From: Macrosoma leucophasiata
Taxonomy: Eukaryota; Arthropoda; Insecta; Lepidoptera; Hedylidae
Length of the DNA: 64,000 nucleotides
Direction: 5' to 3'
Assembly (NCBI GenBank): GCA_036365455.1
Contig: JAWQUS010000016.1
Coordinates: 10,377,001-10,441,000 of the forward strand
This document shows, piece after piece, positions 32,876-42,982 of this stretch (positions are counted from its first letter, which is position 1; every line of letters starts with the position of its first letter). Position numbers and translations under genes: made by a program. The notes beneath the pieces are model-generated. The model was given only the letters and a program-made list of their open reading frames with translations. It searched no databases and was not told the origin of the DNA.

Positions 32876-33030
32876 TTTGTCATTATGTTCCTGGTGAATA
32901 ACAAAAGTAATAAACTCTACTCTACTACGTGGTCTACTCGTGACCACGGCCGTCGCATTACGGCCGAAACGTCGAGTGTCGAGGTAAATACTTCGATTAA
33001 AATAGTACGCGATTAAGTCCCGTTTACAAT
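32876..33030 (+). mobile_element. Penelope-like 3' tail fragment
   Basis: CGTGACCACGGCCGTCGCATTACGGCCGAAACGTCG...TAAATA...AAAATAGTACGCGATTAAGTCC resembles the non-coding tail after the Penelope-like endonuclease at 46965-47430 (GGGACCACGGAAGC...CGAAACGTCGG...TATACGCGAGATGAAT). Confidence 0.5.
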
Positions 33031-33092
33031 ATAAAAAAGTAATAAATTTTATGGTATTCAGGATATATAATATTAATAATGACAACCCATTA

Positions 33093-33430
33093 TACGTCCC
33101 ACTGCTGGGCACGAGTCTCTCCCCTTTTTGGGGGGAGGCCTGGAGCTTACTCCACCACGCTGCTCCAATGCGGATTGGTGGAGGTGTTGGGGTTAGTGGT
33201 CAATCCGCTGTCGGATGTTTTCAAACCGCCCATAAGGCCTCCGACAAGGTTTAACAACTGCTATCTATCGATAGCAACCGGGACCGACGGCTTAACGTGC
33301 CCTCCGAAGCACGGAAACGCGCATTTTAATTTGCCACTAGCGGTCACCCATCACACTACCCGACCGCGCCCGTAGTGCTTAACCGAGTAGATCGTTTACG
33401 ATCTACACCAGCCGCCGGGCCATGCGCGCT
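33093..33430 (+). repeat. GC-rich repeat L, second copy
   Basis: CCCACTGCTGGGCACGAGTC to CGCCGGGCCATGCGCGCTTC matches 7592-7948 closely, on the same strand. Confidence 0.75.
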
Positions 33431-34852
33431 TCAGGATATATAAAAAAACGTAATTTAATACAATTTACGATCAATGCGGATAGCAAAACAAATGAAAACT
33501 CCTATCGCATAAAAAACTTACATTCCTTTAAAGATGAAAGCACTCAGCAAAAGTTATTTATAATAGTGCTGGAGAAAATTAAATAATATCATTCAATGTT
33601 TCTAAGAAAAAGAAAAATAAGGTCATAACTTGAAAGAACTTATGAATACCGCTGTCGCCCAGTCGCACAGTTTTTCTTGCGAATGGCCTTTTGTTTATCT
33701 CAAAACTTTATGTTTAAGCAAACGGCCGATTCACAAATCTTGTGAAAAAAAAGAACGAATACCTACCACAATGAAAACAGCTAGTCAATACTTACAATTT
33801 TTTCTACAGACGAAGAAATAAAAACTGGCACTGTCCCACTTTTCGTTTTAGACAATACACGATGGATGTTTTTCGATAAATATAAGAAAAGCTTCTCCGG
33901 TTGGTACTTTGTTCGTGTATACCATATAGCATACCTAGTACCTACCCATATTTGATTTGTCAATATTTAGACTGAATATGCCCTATATTCGGTTTTAGGT
34001 ACAAGTGCAAACTTTACATTTCATTAAGTAGATAGGTACCTAATTCGTCACTGAACATGAAACCAACAGACAGATAGATATTACGGAAACAATATACCGT
34101 CCAACTTTGAGACTTCGCTCGGACATTAACTATAATTCGACTTTCGGTCGGAATTCAACCAATTTTGACTGTAAAGTAATTAAATTCAATTTGCATGGCG
34201 AAATCATGAAAGTAACGCTCTCATTTTTTACCAGTAGATAAATCATGCCGGGAATGTTTATGACACTGCTGCATTTTTTCAATTATACTGGTAGAAATAT
34301 ATGTATTATTTGTAATATATGTTCTTCATTCATTAAAAAAAAATTGCGTAAAAGTACTATCAAGACGTGAACGCCTACAGAAATCATCACTGCAACTGTT
34401 TTTCCTGACTGTGGCGATCACATAATAGATCCTTATTTATCTATTCTGTGGTGGTGATAGCCTTTCTTATTCTACGAAATTCTTTACCTGCAGCGTAGAA
34501 ATTTGATTCTATATATAATAACTCGGTTTTTTCAAATTGAGAAACCCTTAAAACGGACTCGCCAATATTAACCCATATTCACGTATAAAACAAAAATTTT
34601 AATATCCACAGTCAACGGAATACTACCATTCATAAATGTTGCGTATTTCTCGTATACTTCACAATCAAAGGAAGGTTTTTCACTTGTAAGATTTCAGTCT
34701 TTACCGCGCACTCGTTGGAATTGAATCGAGAATAATCGTCTTTCATTAGAGCTTTACTCATTCCTCTGAGGCATTGATCGATTTTCAACTTAAAGGTTCG
34801 GAAGAGATTTAAAGTACAATTTTAGTGACGAAAGTCGTGCAGTTTTATTTAG
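33431..34852. other. No feature recognised
   Basis: AT-rich DNA with chance ORFs only (33630-33963). Confidence 0.4.
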
Positions 34853-35430
34853 GACTAGCTGTGCCCGCGACTTCGTCTACGTGAGAAAAAATATGAATGT
34901 TCACTATCTATCCGGACGAAGTCGTGGGCGCAGCTAGTATAAAAATAGCGTAAGTTACTAAGGAGTAACTTACGCTATTTTTATACTAGCTGGATGTAAT
35001 AAGGATTACATCAGCTATCTGCCGGTGAAAGTCCCGTCAAAATCGGAGACACTCAAATTCTGTTTATTTGTATGTAGGTATGGTTGTATGGAAATAAAAG
35101 TAGCCTAAGTTACTCCTTATCACATCAGCTACCTACCCATGGAAGTCCCGTCAAAGTCGGATACACTCCAATTCTACTTATTTGTATGTAGGTATGTATG
35201 TATGTATGGATGTATGGAGATAAAAGTAGCCTAAGTTACTTCTTATTACATCAGCTACCTACCCGTGGAAGTCCCGTCAAAGTCGGATACACTCCAATTC
35301 TACTTATTTCTATGTAGGTATGTATGGTTTTATGGAGATAAAAGTAGCCTAAGTTACTCCTTGTTACATCAGCTACCTACCCGTGGATGTCCCGTCAAAG
35401 TCGGATACATTCCAATTCTACTTATTTGTT
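34853..35430 (+). repeat. Dispersed repeat B with internal ~120-bp tandem units
   Basis: The head (TGTGCCCGCGACTTCGTC, GGCGCAGCTAGT) is followed by four diverged units of AAAGTAGCCTAAGTTACTCC...AGTCCCGTCAAAGTCGG...TACTTATTTGTATGTAGG, with repeat starts near 34998, 35096, 35224 and 35340. The expected (CAGA)n tail is replaced by this amplification. Confidence 0.75.
34931..34992. repeat. Perfect inverted repeat, 29-bp arms, 4-nt spacer
   Basis: Arms 34931-34959 and 34964-34992 (CAGCTAGTATAAAAATAGC...) are exact complements around AAGG. It lies in repeat B. A second small inversion follows immediately (GATGTAAT-AAGG-ATTACATC). Other repeat B copies read straight through AAGTTACTCCTTATTACATC without either. 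Confidence 0.95.
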
Positions 35431-35535
35431 TCATAAATAAAACTCCAGATATCACTGATTAGAATATATTCGTATAATATCGTTTACTTTGGTAATTATG
35501 ATCTCTTCTTACTTTAACAACATTATTACAGTTAC

Positions 35536-35699
35536 TTAGCAGAACTTGTTAATTCGATCGTATATTTCGTAATGGCCCTTGGCTGCTCGTGCCTCCACAA
35601 ATTTGTTAATTTCTCCCCATTTTGTCTCTGTATATTTAATTGGGTAAACAGACAGCCAATGAAAAGAACTATCCAATCCCGAGCACCAATACTGTGTTT
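35536..35699 (-). CDS. Candidate terminal exon, unknown product
   Basis: After a minus-strand acceptor TTGTACTCTAG the frame is open for ~54 codons to a TAA at 35536. The peptide contains Q-Y-W-C-S-G-L-D-S-S-F-H-W-L-S-V-Y and later K-W-G-E-I-N-K-F-V-E-A-R-A-A-K-G. Its composition is richer than chance ORFs nearby, but there is no partner exon in view and I do not recognise a family. Confidence 0.25.
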
Positions 35700-35751
35700 C
35701 TAGAGTACAAATTATATTATAATAGACTATACTGTATTGCCAGTAGTACAT

Positions 35752-35905
35752 ATTATCTATATAAATAAATAAAATTGGAGTGTCTGTTTGTAATATTAAA
35801 ATAACCGCTTTTTACTAAATGCATATGTATGTATACACGGTACATATACCAAAACCACATTTTTTACAATTTTTGTCTGTCTGTCTGTCTGTTTGGCAGG
35901 GCTAA
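35752..35905 (-). repeat. Dispersed repeat B, 3' part
   Basis: AAATTGGAGTGTCTGTTTGTAATATTAAAATAACCGC...GTATACACGG...(TGTC)n...GGCAGGGCTAAT. It is cut at 35905 by the mariner remnant. Confidence 0.75.
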
Positions 35906-36155
35906 TTTGGTTGGGGAAAAAGTCTTTTCGCATTATAGTATGTACGAACTTGTAATAACATCTCTTTGGCTGTAGTATTTGTATCTGGCTGGTTTTGGTA
36001 TCATTGAAAGTTAAAATTTTAAAGAACATAATTCCAAATTCAAATTAGGTAAATGCGTGATTTTTATTTTTTCGTACTGTCAAGATGAGTGAATCTAATG
36101 AAGAAATTCGATACATTTTAAAATTTTACTACAAAATAGGTAAAAATGAAACGCA
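35905..36155 (+). mobile_element. mariner 5'-end remnant
   Basis: TTGGTTGGGGAAAAAGTC...TCGCATTATAG is a mariner TIR. After the 5' UTR an ATG at 36085 opens M-S-E-S-N-E-E-I-R-Y-I-L-K-F-Y-Y, the usual start of mariner transposase, which stops matching after about 25 codons where the LINE begins. The rest of the mariner was not found after the LINE. Confidence 0.8.
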
Positions 36156-36910
36156 AGCCTGGAAAAAAAAAATGTTCAGAACATCACAACAACTGTGAGT
36201 CTAAAACTTATAAGTGTGCAAACTGCCGTGGGTCTCACATGGTTTTATTTAAAAAGTGCCCAGTTTTTCTCAAAGAAAAGGAGATTCGAAATATAATGTC
36301 TGCTGAGAACTGCACTTATAGAAGGGCGTTATTTATATACAGGGATAGAAAGCATAAAGAAGGAAATAATTTAGAAGCCACTATAAATATAAGAAATAAA
36401 ACGGCTGAACTTGGTTCCCAGCTGGATATGACCGCAACTACTCAGTTGACGCAGTCCTATAAAGATGTTCTGGTTACGAGTGCTGTTGTACACAGAGAAG
36501 AAGTTAATTCCGGTAAAAAATTAGAGGAGGAAGAAGAGAAACGGAACGAACAGACGGGAAGAAATCTTCAGCCCAATAAGGATAAAAAACACCGGAAGAA
36601 AAAGCGTATCAAAACAAAGAATAATATAGAAAACGAAGGTCTAGGTAGTAGTGCAGAGGAAATGGAAGTCTCCCAAGAAGAAGAACAGACAATGGAGAAT
36701 AGAGATGAGAAAGATATGAATAGAAAGAGTGGGCTTTTGAAATTGTATAAGAAAGTGGAGGGCATTTTTATGGACAAAAAGTCTTTTGAAGAGAAATTAA
36801 AATGTGTGTTTAGGTTGTTATTTGAAGAATGTGTGCACTTTATACTTGGTTTCCTCACGAAACAGAATTTGTTGAGTAAGATAGTAAATTTATTAAGTAA
36901 CGATGGATAA
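36146..36910 (+). CDS. LINE ORF1 (gag-like, zinc knuckle), chimeric start
   Basis: This open frame of 254 codons has C-A-N-C-R-G-S-H and a downstream K-K-C, a CCHC-type RNA-binding knuckle of LINE ORF1 proteins, followed by E-N-C-T-Y-R-R-A-L-F. The central region is Lys/Glu-rich and probably disordered. Only the C-terminal half of a usual ORF1 is present. The ATG at 36146 lies in the mariner remnant in a different frame from its transposase, so the first few residues are accidental. The stop overlaps the ORF2 ATG (ATGGATAA at 36904), an arrangement that permits termination-reinitiation. Confidence 0.7.
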   Translation: MKRKPGKKKCSEHHNNCESKTYKCANCRGSHMVLFKKCPVFLKEKEIRNIMSAENCTYRRALFIYRDRKHKEGNNLEATINIRNKTAELGSQLDMTATTQLTQSYKDVLVTSAVVHREEVNSGKKLEEEEEKRNEQTGRNLQPNKDKKHRKKKRIKTKNNIENEGLGSSAEEMEVSQEEEQTMENRDEKDMNRKSGLLKLYKKVEGIFMDKKSFEEKLKCVFRLLFEECVHFILGFLTKQNLLSKIVNLLSNDG

Positions 36911-39900
36911 AGTACAATCTAAAGACTTCTCTTTAAACCTACTGCAGTGGAATGCACAGAGCTTGAAACCCAAATTGTTGGATTTGATTCTTTACTTGCG
37001 CAAGAAAAAGTTCATCTTGCAATAGTGTGTGAAACGTGGTTGCAATCTGAAACTCGTGTAAATATTGCTGGCTATAATATATATCGTAGAGATAGAGATG
37101 ACGGCTACGGGGGTGTGGCTATTATTGTCCACAAGTCATTGAAAGTTCATTTATGTAATGTAAGACATCAAAACCCAGGTATAGAGATCTTATGCATAAA
37201 AATATTGAACTGTTGTTTTTTGAAAAATTTTGTGTCAGTATATTGTCCGCCAGGGGTCACTACTTCACAGGGGGATTGGGATTATGTTTTTTCGTTGTTT
37301 ACTTACAATAGTATAATTGCTGGGGATTTTAACGCACACCACATTGACTGGTCGAATAGAAATGATGTACGGGGTAATCAAATATCTGACTCTGCTATTG
37401 AATTCAACTATGTGTCTTAATAATGGGCAATCGACTAGAATTAAATTGGTTAATAATATTTTGCAGCAGTCTGCACCTGATATAACTTTCGTTTCATCGG
37501 ATATAGCCATTAACTTTGATTGGAATGTGATGAATGAGCAACTAGGTAGCGATCATTTAGTTATTAAAATTAGAGTTAACTATCAGGATTTTGTACAAAT
37601 TACTAAAAGGCGCAATTTTAAATTAGCTAAATGGAATCAGTATGCGGAATATATTCAAAATCATTTAAACAAAAGTGAAAATTGGAATGTACAGAAACTC
37701 CATGATACATTAATTGGTCATATTCATAAAGCGGCTGATGAGTTTATTCCCATGGTGAAGTTAAGCAACAACCCAAGTAGTAAATTTAAGCCAAAACCAT
37801 ACTGGAGTCCTATACTATATAAATTATTAGCGGAGCGTCGTTTGGCATTGTCTAGTTTTCGAGGAAACCCTACACCTAGAAACTTAGATATATTAGAAGT
37901 TAAAACAAATCATTTTAAGACTGAAATAAGTAGAGTAAGGTCGCTTGAATGGCAGAGTAGGTGTAGTAATATAGACGAGTCTACTTCAATTACTGATATG
38001 TGGAGACAGTTAAGATGGATGAAAGGTTATAAAACTCAAAAAGTTTACATCGCTGAAGAAGATAAAGAAAAACTCTTGTGTAGTCTTGCGCCTGATTACG
38101 TACCTCCGTGTCCGCCAGTATTTGCATCAGCTAATGAATTATTACAGGTGGACTTTTCATTGCAAGAGATGTGTAGATGCATTAAAAAAAAAGACACTGC
38201 CCCGGGAGGTGATAGCATTACCTACTCGATGATATACCACCTACCAAAAAAAGCGAAACTTTACCTTTTACATTTATATAATTCTATAATTAGAACTGGT
38301 GAGATTCCCGTTCAGTGGCGTAATATAATTATAGTTCCCATACCTAAACTTGATAGCACATTAAATTCTTCTCCTAAATTTAGACCTATTTCGTTATTGT
38401 CGTGTATTTGTAAAATACTACATAATATGATCAATAAGCGCTTGGAATGGTTCGTGGAAAAAAACAATCTGTTGTCACCATTCACTACGGGCTTCCGGAG
38501 GGGTCAGTCGTGTATGGATTGTTTGGTTAGGTTAGTTTCGCATATACAACTAGGGTTTACTGCAAATGAAGCTACTATTGCGTGCTTTCTGGATGTTGAG
38601 AATGCGTACAATAATGTACTAATAGAAAAGACAACTGAAATTCTTGACGAACTTGGGGTGGGTAAATTAATGTGCAGATATTTATGGAATTTTTTGAGTC
38701 AGAGATATCTGCAAATTAGAGATGATTCTGGTCTTGGGATAGATAATAACATAAGGTATGCAAGTAAAGGTTTAGCTCAAGGAGATCCGATTTCTCCGCT
38801 GTTGTTTAACCTAAGTACAGCAAATATTTGTAAGGCAATTAATTCTGTGTATGTTTGTCAGTATGCTGATGATTTTGTCTTATATAAATCTGGTAACAAT
38901 TTATTTGAATGTGTAGATAGAATACAAGAATCGTTAAACATTTTTGTTGATATTTTGAATGAATTAGGTTTAGAATTGTCAATAACAAAATCTAAATTTT
39001 GCGTGTTTAGCAGGGGCCGAAGAAGACAACGTCTGTTTATTGAGGTGAATGGCTCATTAATAGAATCAGTAGAAGCCTACAAGTATTTAGGTGGCTTGAT
39101 AATTCTTTGCGTTGGCGTAAACACATCAATGAGACAGTTGAGAAGACACAGAAATATCTTAATTTATTGAAAGTGGTTACGGGGTGTAATTGGGGTACTC
39201 ATCCGTTACACTTACGACGGTTGTACATATCTCTTGTTAGATTATGGGTCGTTCCTATTTGATAACAGTGCAAAATTTCACACGTACAAACTTGATAAAG
39301 TACAGAATCGGGCGCTAAGAATTATTAGTGGGTTTATTAGATCAACACCAATTCACAGTATGGAATGCGAGCTCTGTGTAAGTCCACTACAAGTACGAAG
39401 GCAATATCTGGGATTTAAGTACTGTATAAAGGCACAATCAGTATCAGATAATTTAACTGCTAAGCTACTATCAGAATTGCATTCAGTATGTATGATTAGT
39501 AGTTACTGGGCGAACAAGAAAAAACCATTACTGGTTCTATGCTTTGATAAAACCAAAGATGATGGAATATACTCATCCTCTTTGTTAGGTATGTTTGCGC
39601 TTAAGACATGGGTTTCAAATATTAATACAGAAGGGATTATTTTTTCTAAATTGAATTCTATTAGAGACACAAAAAAAAATATTGATCCTAATTTATGTAG
39701 ATCTGAAACTATAAGAGAATTGAGAAATAAGTATAGTGGTTGGCATTGTATCTATACAGATGGTTCAAAAGGTGACGAAGGGCGCGGAGCCGCCTTTTAT
39801 GACCCCACTGTAAATTGTAATGAATTGAGTTAATATTGTTTTAAGATCCAGTCTAATGTATGTATAATGACGTTGGAATTGGTTGCCATATTGCAGGCGC

Positions 39901-39912
39901 TCACATATTGTA
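36904..39912 (+). pseudogene. LINE ORF2: endonuclease, reverse transcriptase, start of RNase H
   Basis: It starts at ATG 36904 with L-L-Q-W-N-A-Q-S-L, the usual endonuclease start. A frameshift near 36985 leads to A-I-V-C-E-T-W-L, I-A-G-D-F-N-A-H-H and, after another near 37415, L-G-S-D-H-L-V. The RT has F-R-P-I-S-L-L-S, F-L-D-V-E-N-A-Y, G-L-A-Q-G-D-P-I-S-P and the catalytic Y-A-D-D near 38865. Further shifts lie near 39095, 39235 and 39840. RNase H opens with Y-T-D-G-S-K-G and L-E-L-V-A-I-L-Q-A and is cut at 39912. Five frame breaks make it inactive. Confidence 0.8.
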
Positions 39913-39925
39913 ATAATAATAATAA
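39911..39925 (+). repeat. (TAA)5, left part of a split TAA tail
   Basis: Five TAA units precede the Dong-like element; three more (41531-41539) follow it. Together they form the 3' tail of the minus-strand CR1-like LINE. Confidence 0.8.
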
Positions 39926-41393
39926 ATTGTTCGGTTCCAGTAATTCCAACCTGTCTGAGCTACTGAAGGTAACTGAAAACTTCAGTAACTCTATCAGGAT
40001 GGAATTCGGAATCGAAAAATGCGCTGTTATGCATGTACGACAGGGGCAGATAATGGAATCCGAGGGAATGAATCTCCCGGGTTCCATCCCGTTCCGAAAC
40101 CTCTCTGCCACCGAGAGCTATAAGTACTTGGGTATGGCGGAGGCCTTAGGTATACGCGAGGTCGAGATGAGACAATCGTTGAAGGAACGTTTCTTTGGTC
40201 GCCTGACAAAAGTACTGAAAAGTCTTTTGTCGGGCGGTAATAGGGTGCGCGCCTTCAACGGTTGGGTCATGCCGGTCTTGCTGTACTCCTTCGGCATACT
40301 CAAGTGGACTCAGACCGAACTGGATGCCCTTGACAGGCGAGTTCGCTCTTTACTGACAGCGCACCGCATGCATCACCCACGGTCTTCGGTGATGAGATTA
40401 TACATCCCACGGAGATGTGGGGGTCGTGGCGTTCTAAGCGCTAAGACCCTACACAACCGTGAGGTGTGTTATCTCCGAGAATACTTTCTGACCGCCGGCG
40501 GAGAGATGCATCGGGATGTGGTGGCGGTCGACAGCGGACTCACCCCACTCTCTTTGGCTAAAAAGAACTGGCGCAAACCTGAGGTGCTCACGACTAGCGA
40601 CCGCAGGATTGTATGGCAAGGCAAGGAGCTACACGGGCGTTTTTACCGGGCCCTCCATGGGCCCGATGTAGATTTCTTAGCGTCTGTGGCCTGGCTGCGA
40701 TTCGGTGACCTCTTTGGGGAAACCGAAGGTTTTGTTTGTGCAATTATGGACGAAGTGGTAATGACCAACAACTACCGGAAGTTTATCCTGAAGGATGGAA
40801 CGGTCGACATATGTCGGGCATGCCATCGACCGGGTGAATCAATCAGGCATATTGTTTCCGGCTGTTCGAGTCTTGCCAACGGCGAATACTTGCACAGACA
40901 CAACCAAGTAGCCAGGATAATCCATCAGCAACTTGCCTTGAAATACGGTCTTGTAGCCGCGGAGGTGCCGTACTACAGGTATGTGCCCGACCCAGTTCTG
41001 GAAAATGACCATGTCACGATGTATTGGGACCGATCTATCATCACTGACAGGACTATTGTTGCCAATAAGCCTGATATAGTGGTGATAGATCGCTCGGAGC
41101 GCCGCGTAATGATGATCGACATCACCGTCCCGCATGATGAGAATCTCGTGAAAGCCGAAAAAGACAAGGAAATAAAATATCTTGATCTGGCTCACGAGGT
41201 TGTCGCCATGTGGGATGTGGATTCGGCCATCATTGTGCCGATAGTTGTATCGGTGAACGGGCTGATAGCGAAGAGCCTCGACCAACATCTCAAGAGGCTC
41301 TCGCTAGGTGGATGGATCAAGGGTCTGATACAGAAAGCAGTACTCCTCGGCACGGCACGCATAGTGAGGAGGTTCCTGTCTCTGTGTCCCTAA
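39926..41393 (+). CDS. Dong/R4-like ORF, C-terminal half with RLE endonuclease
   Basis: An uninterrupted ~489-codon frame ends at 41393. Its first residues after the TAA array continue the RT thumb (F-G-I-E-K-C-A, Y-K-Y-L-G-M). It then has V-L-L-Y-S-F-G-I-L-K-W and H-H-P-R-S-S-V-M-R-L-Y-I-P-R with G-G-R-G, a signature of the R4/Dong group. A CCHC knuckle follows (C-R-A-C, H, C in the stretch near 40810-40865), then the restriction-enzyme-like endonuclease core K-P-D-I-V-V-I-D ... M-M-I-D-I-T-V-P. The frame is intact to its stop, which suggests a recent insertion. The RT catalytic region is missing by 5' truncation. The upstream in-frame ATG at 39867 belongs to the RNase H of the interrupted LINE. 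Confidence 0.8.
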
Positions 41394-41530
41394 CCACCGG
41401 CAGCTTGGACCCTGCTCTCGCTGCCGGCGGCACACTATTTTTTAATTTTTTATATATATATTTGTTGTTTTTTTTTATACATATATATGTAAAAAATTAT
41501 TTAATAAGTTGTATAAATAAATAAGTGGAA
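39926..41530 (+). mobile_element. Dong/R4-like LINE, 5'-truncated, inserted into TAA repeats
   Basis: It is bounded exactly by TAA repeats on both sides, which is the known preference of Dong elements. It retains the last ~1.5 kb of the coding region, a 3' UTR with a CCGGCAGC...GCTGCCGG hairpin (41397-41428), and an AT-rich end. Codon use is more GC-rich than its host LINE. Confidence 0.8.
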
Positions 41531-42112
41531 TAATAATAAATACACTTTATTGCACACCAAAAGATAATTCACAAAAAAAAATACATATCAAACACATATG
41601 TTACAATGGGCGGCCTTATCGCTAAAAGAGCGATTTCTTCCAGGCAACCCAAAAGATAACAGGACATATTTAACATAAAAACAGGTAGGGTGTGCGTTAT
41701 TAACTTAAAACTATTAGTCCTAGGACAGACATGAAAAACGATAAAGCAAGAAGGATACAAGTACACAATACTAAGGTAGAGAACATAAATAGAAAGACTT
41801 AACCTGATGTTTAAATGCTACAATAGTCTGAGCTTGTCTAATTGCAGAGGGCAATGCGTTCCATAAGCGTACAGATTCAACTGAGAAGGATTTGGTGTAG
41901 AACTGACTGGAGTGAACGGGAGTGCTCAAACGCAAAACCATTGAGGATCGAAGGGAACGGGAATGAGAGAGAGAGGAAAAAACAAAACAATCTTTTAAAT
42001 ATTTGGGACTGTTAGGATTAAATAGCACGCAGTATAAAAGAGAAAGTATACGTACATTCCGGCGATGTTGAATGGAGAGCCACTTGAGCTTATTGCGATA
42101 TTCGGACACATG
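41531..42112 (-). mobile_element. CR1-like LINE, 5'-truncated, with TAA tail
   Basis: The minus strand carries the C-terminus of an RT ORF ending at 41771 (S-R-S-L-R-S-S, V-R-L-W-N-A-L-P-S-A-I-R-Q-A-Q-T). A 3' UTR follows with the GCGATAAGGCCGCCC block and an ATAAAGTG...TTATTATTA tail. The same family is at 1893-2365. TATTGTA flanks it outside the TAA array (39906-39912 and 42113-42119) as a 7-bp target duplication. Confidence 0.75.
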
Positions 42113-42817
42113 TATTGTAGTAGGCTTAAGTACAAAAAAGTAGTTATTTGTAGCGATAATAGAAGTGCTCTGCAGCACATCGATAGCTGCGCTTCGGGTA
42201 GCAGAGGTGTATCGGTGGCTTACCAGATTCTGTCTCAAATTCTTGAGATGAGTGACCGTGAAATAGAAATAAGGTTGCAGTGGGTTCCATCGCACATAGG
42301 TTTGAAAGGCAATGAGAAGGCTGACATACTAGCGAAAAGAGCAATACTGAATGGGACAGAGTACAGTATCCTACCTAATTATTCGGAGATCTTACCAAAA
42401 TACAGACGAATTTGCCACGATATTTGGAGGGAATACTATAATCAAAGATCTTTAGAAAAAGGTATTTGGTATAAGACAATACAAAGCGAACCTCCTCATA
42501 TACCTTGGTTTGGTCAATCCAATCTCTCGCGCAGACTTATTGTTATTGCACACAGAATAAGAATGGGCCATTTCCCTTTGAAAAAATTTGCTTATTTGAT
42601 GGGAAAGGGTGACTCGCCAAATTGTGATTCGTGCGGAGTTGCTGACGATGTGCATCACCTGCTGGTGGAGTGCGTCCGTTTTCAGCGTGAGAGGCAGTTC
42701 CTTGTACGGACTTACAATCTGAATACAATAGATGTGGGTGTTTTTAATAAGATTTTGGTTGAACCACTATCTGAGGCTGCAAAGGCATTATTCAGACTTG
42801 TGAGTCAGTACAAGTGA
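42113..42817 (+). pseudogene. LINE ORF2, remainder of RNase H and terminal CCHC
   Basis: It rejoins 39912 in frame when the nested DNA is removed. It contains V-V-I-C-S-D-N-R-S-A-L, the RNase H second Asp, and Q-W-V-P-S-H-I-G-L-K-G-N-E-K-A-D, the His-loop and final Asp. A zinc knuckle of C-D-S-C-G-V-A-D-D-V-H-H-L-L-V-E-C form follows before the TGA at 42815. RNase H removes the RNA strand during element copying. This segment itself is undamaged; the upstream shifts and insertions inactivate the gene. Confidence 0.85.
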
Positions 42818-42982
42818 CTTAATAGCTTAAAGTTGGTTATTGGTTATTCTTATTTCATAATTATTTGTTATTAATATGTAAGTATCTAGATAGTCTTAAT
42901 ATAAATAGCATATATAATAGGTCTGACATGTAATTAATTATAAAGGACCTGAAATTAATAAAGATTAAAAAAAAAAAAAAAA

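Larger units (their letters stand above)
36156..42982 (+). mobile_element. I/Jockey-type LINE, 5'-truncated, carrying nested insertions
   Basis: The plus-strand LINE has a zinc-knuckle ORF1, then ORF2 with AP endonuclease, reverse transcriptase, RNase H and a terminal CCHC. It ends with AATAAAG and an A tract (42966-42982). The 5' end is cut at the mariner junction near 36156. Bases 39913-42112 are foreign (a CR1-like LINE and a Dong-like LINE); TATTGTA at 39906-39912 and 42113-42119 marks the insertion point. ORF2 is broken by several frameshifts. The RNase H plus terminal CCHC indicates an I/Jockey-group element rather than RTE. Confidence 0.85.

Noticed and set aside
40839..41288. Minus-strand 149-codon ORF
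   Set aside because: Antisense shadow of the Dong-like endonuclease frame.
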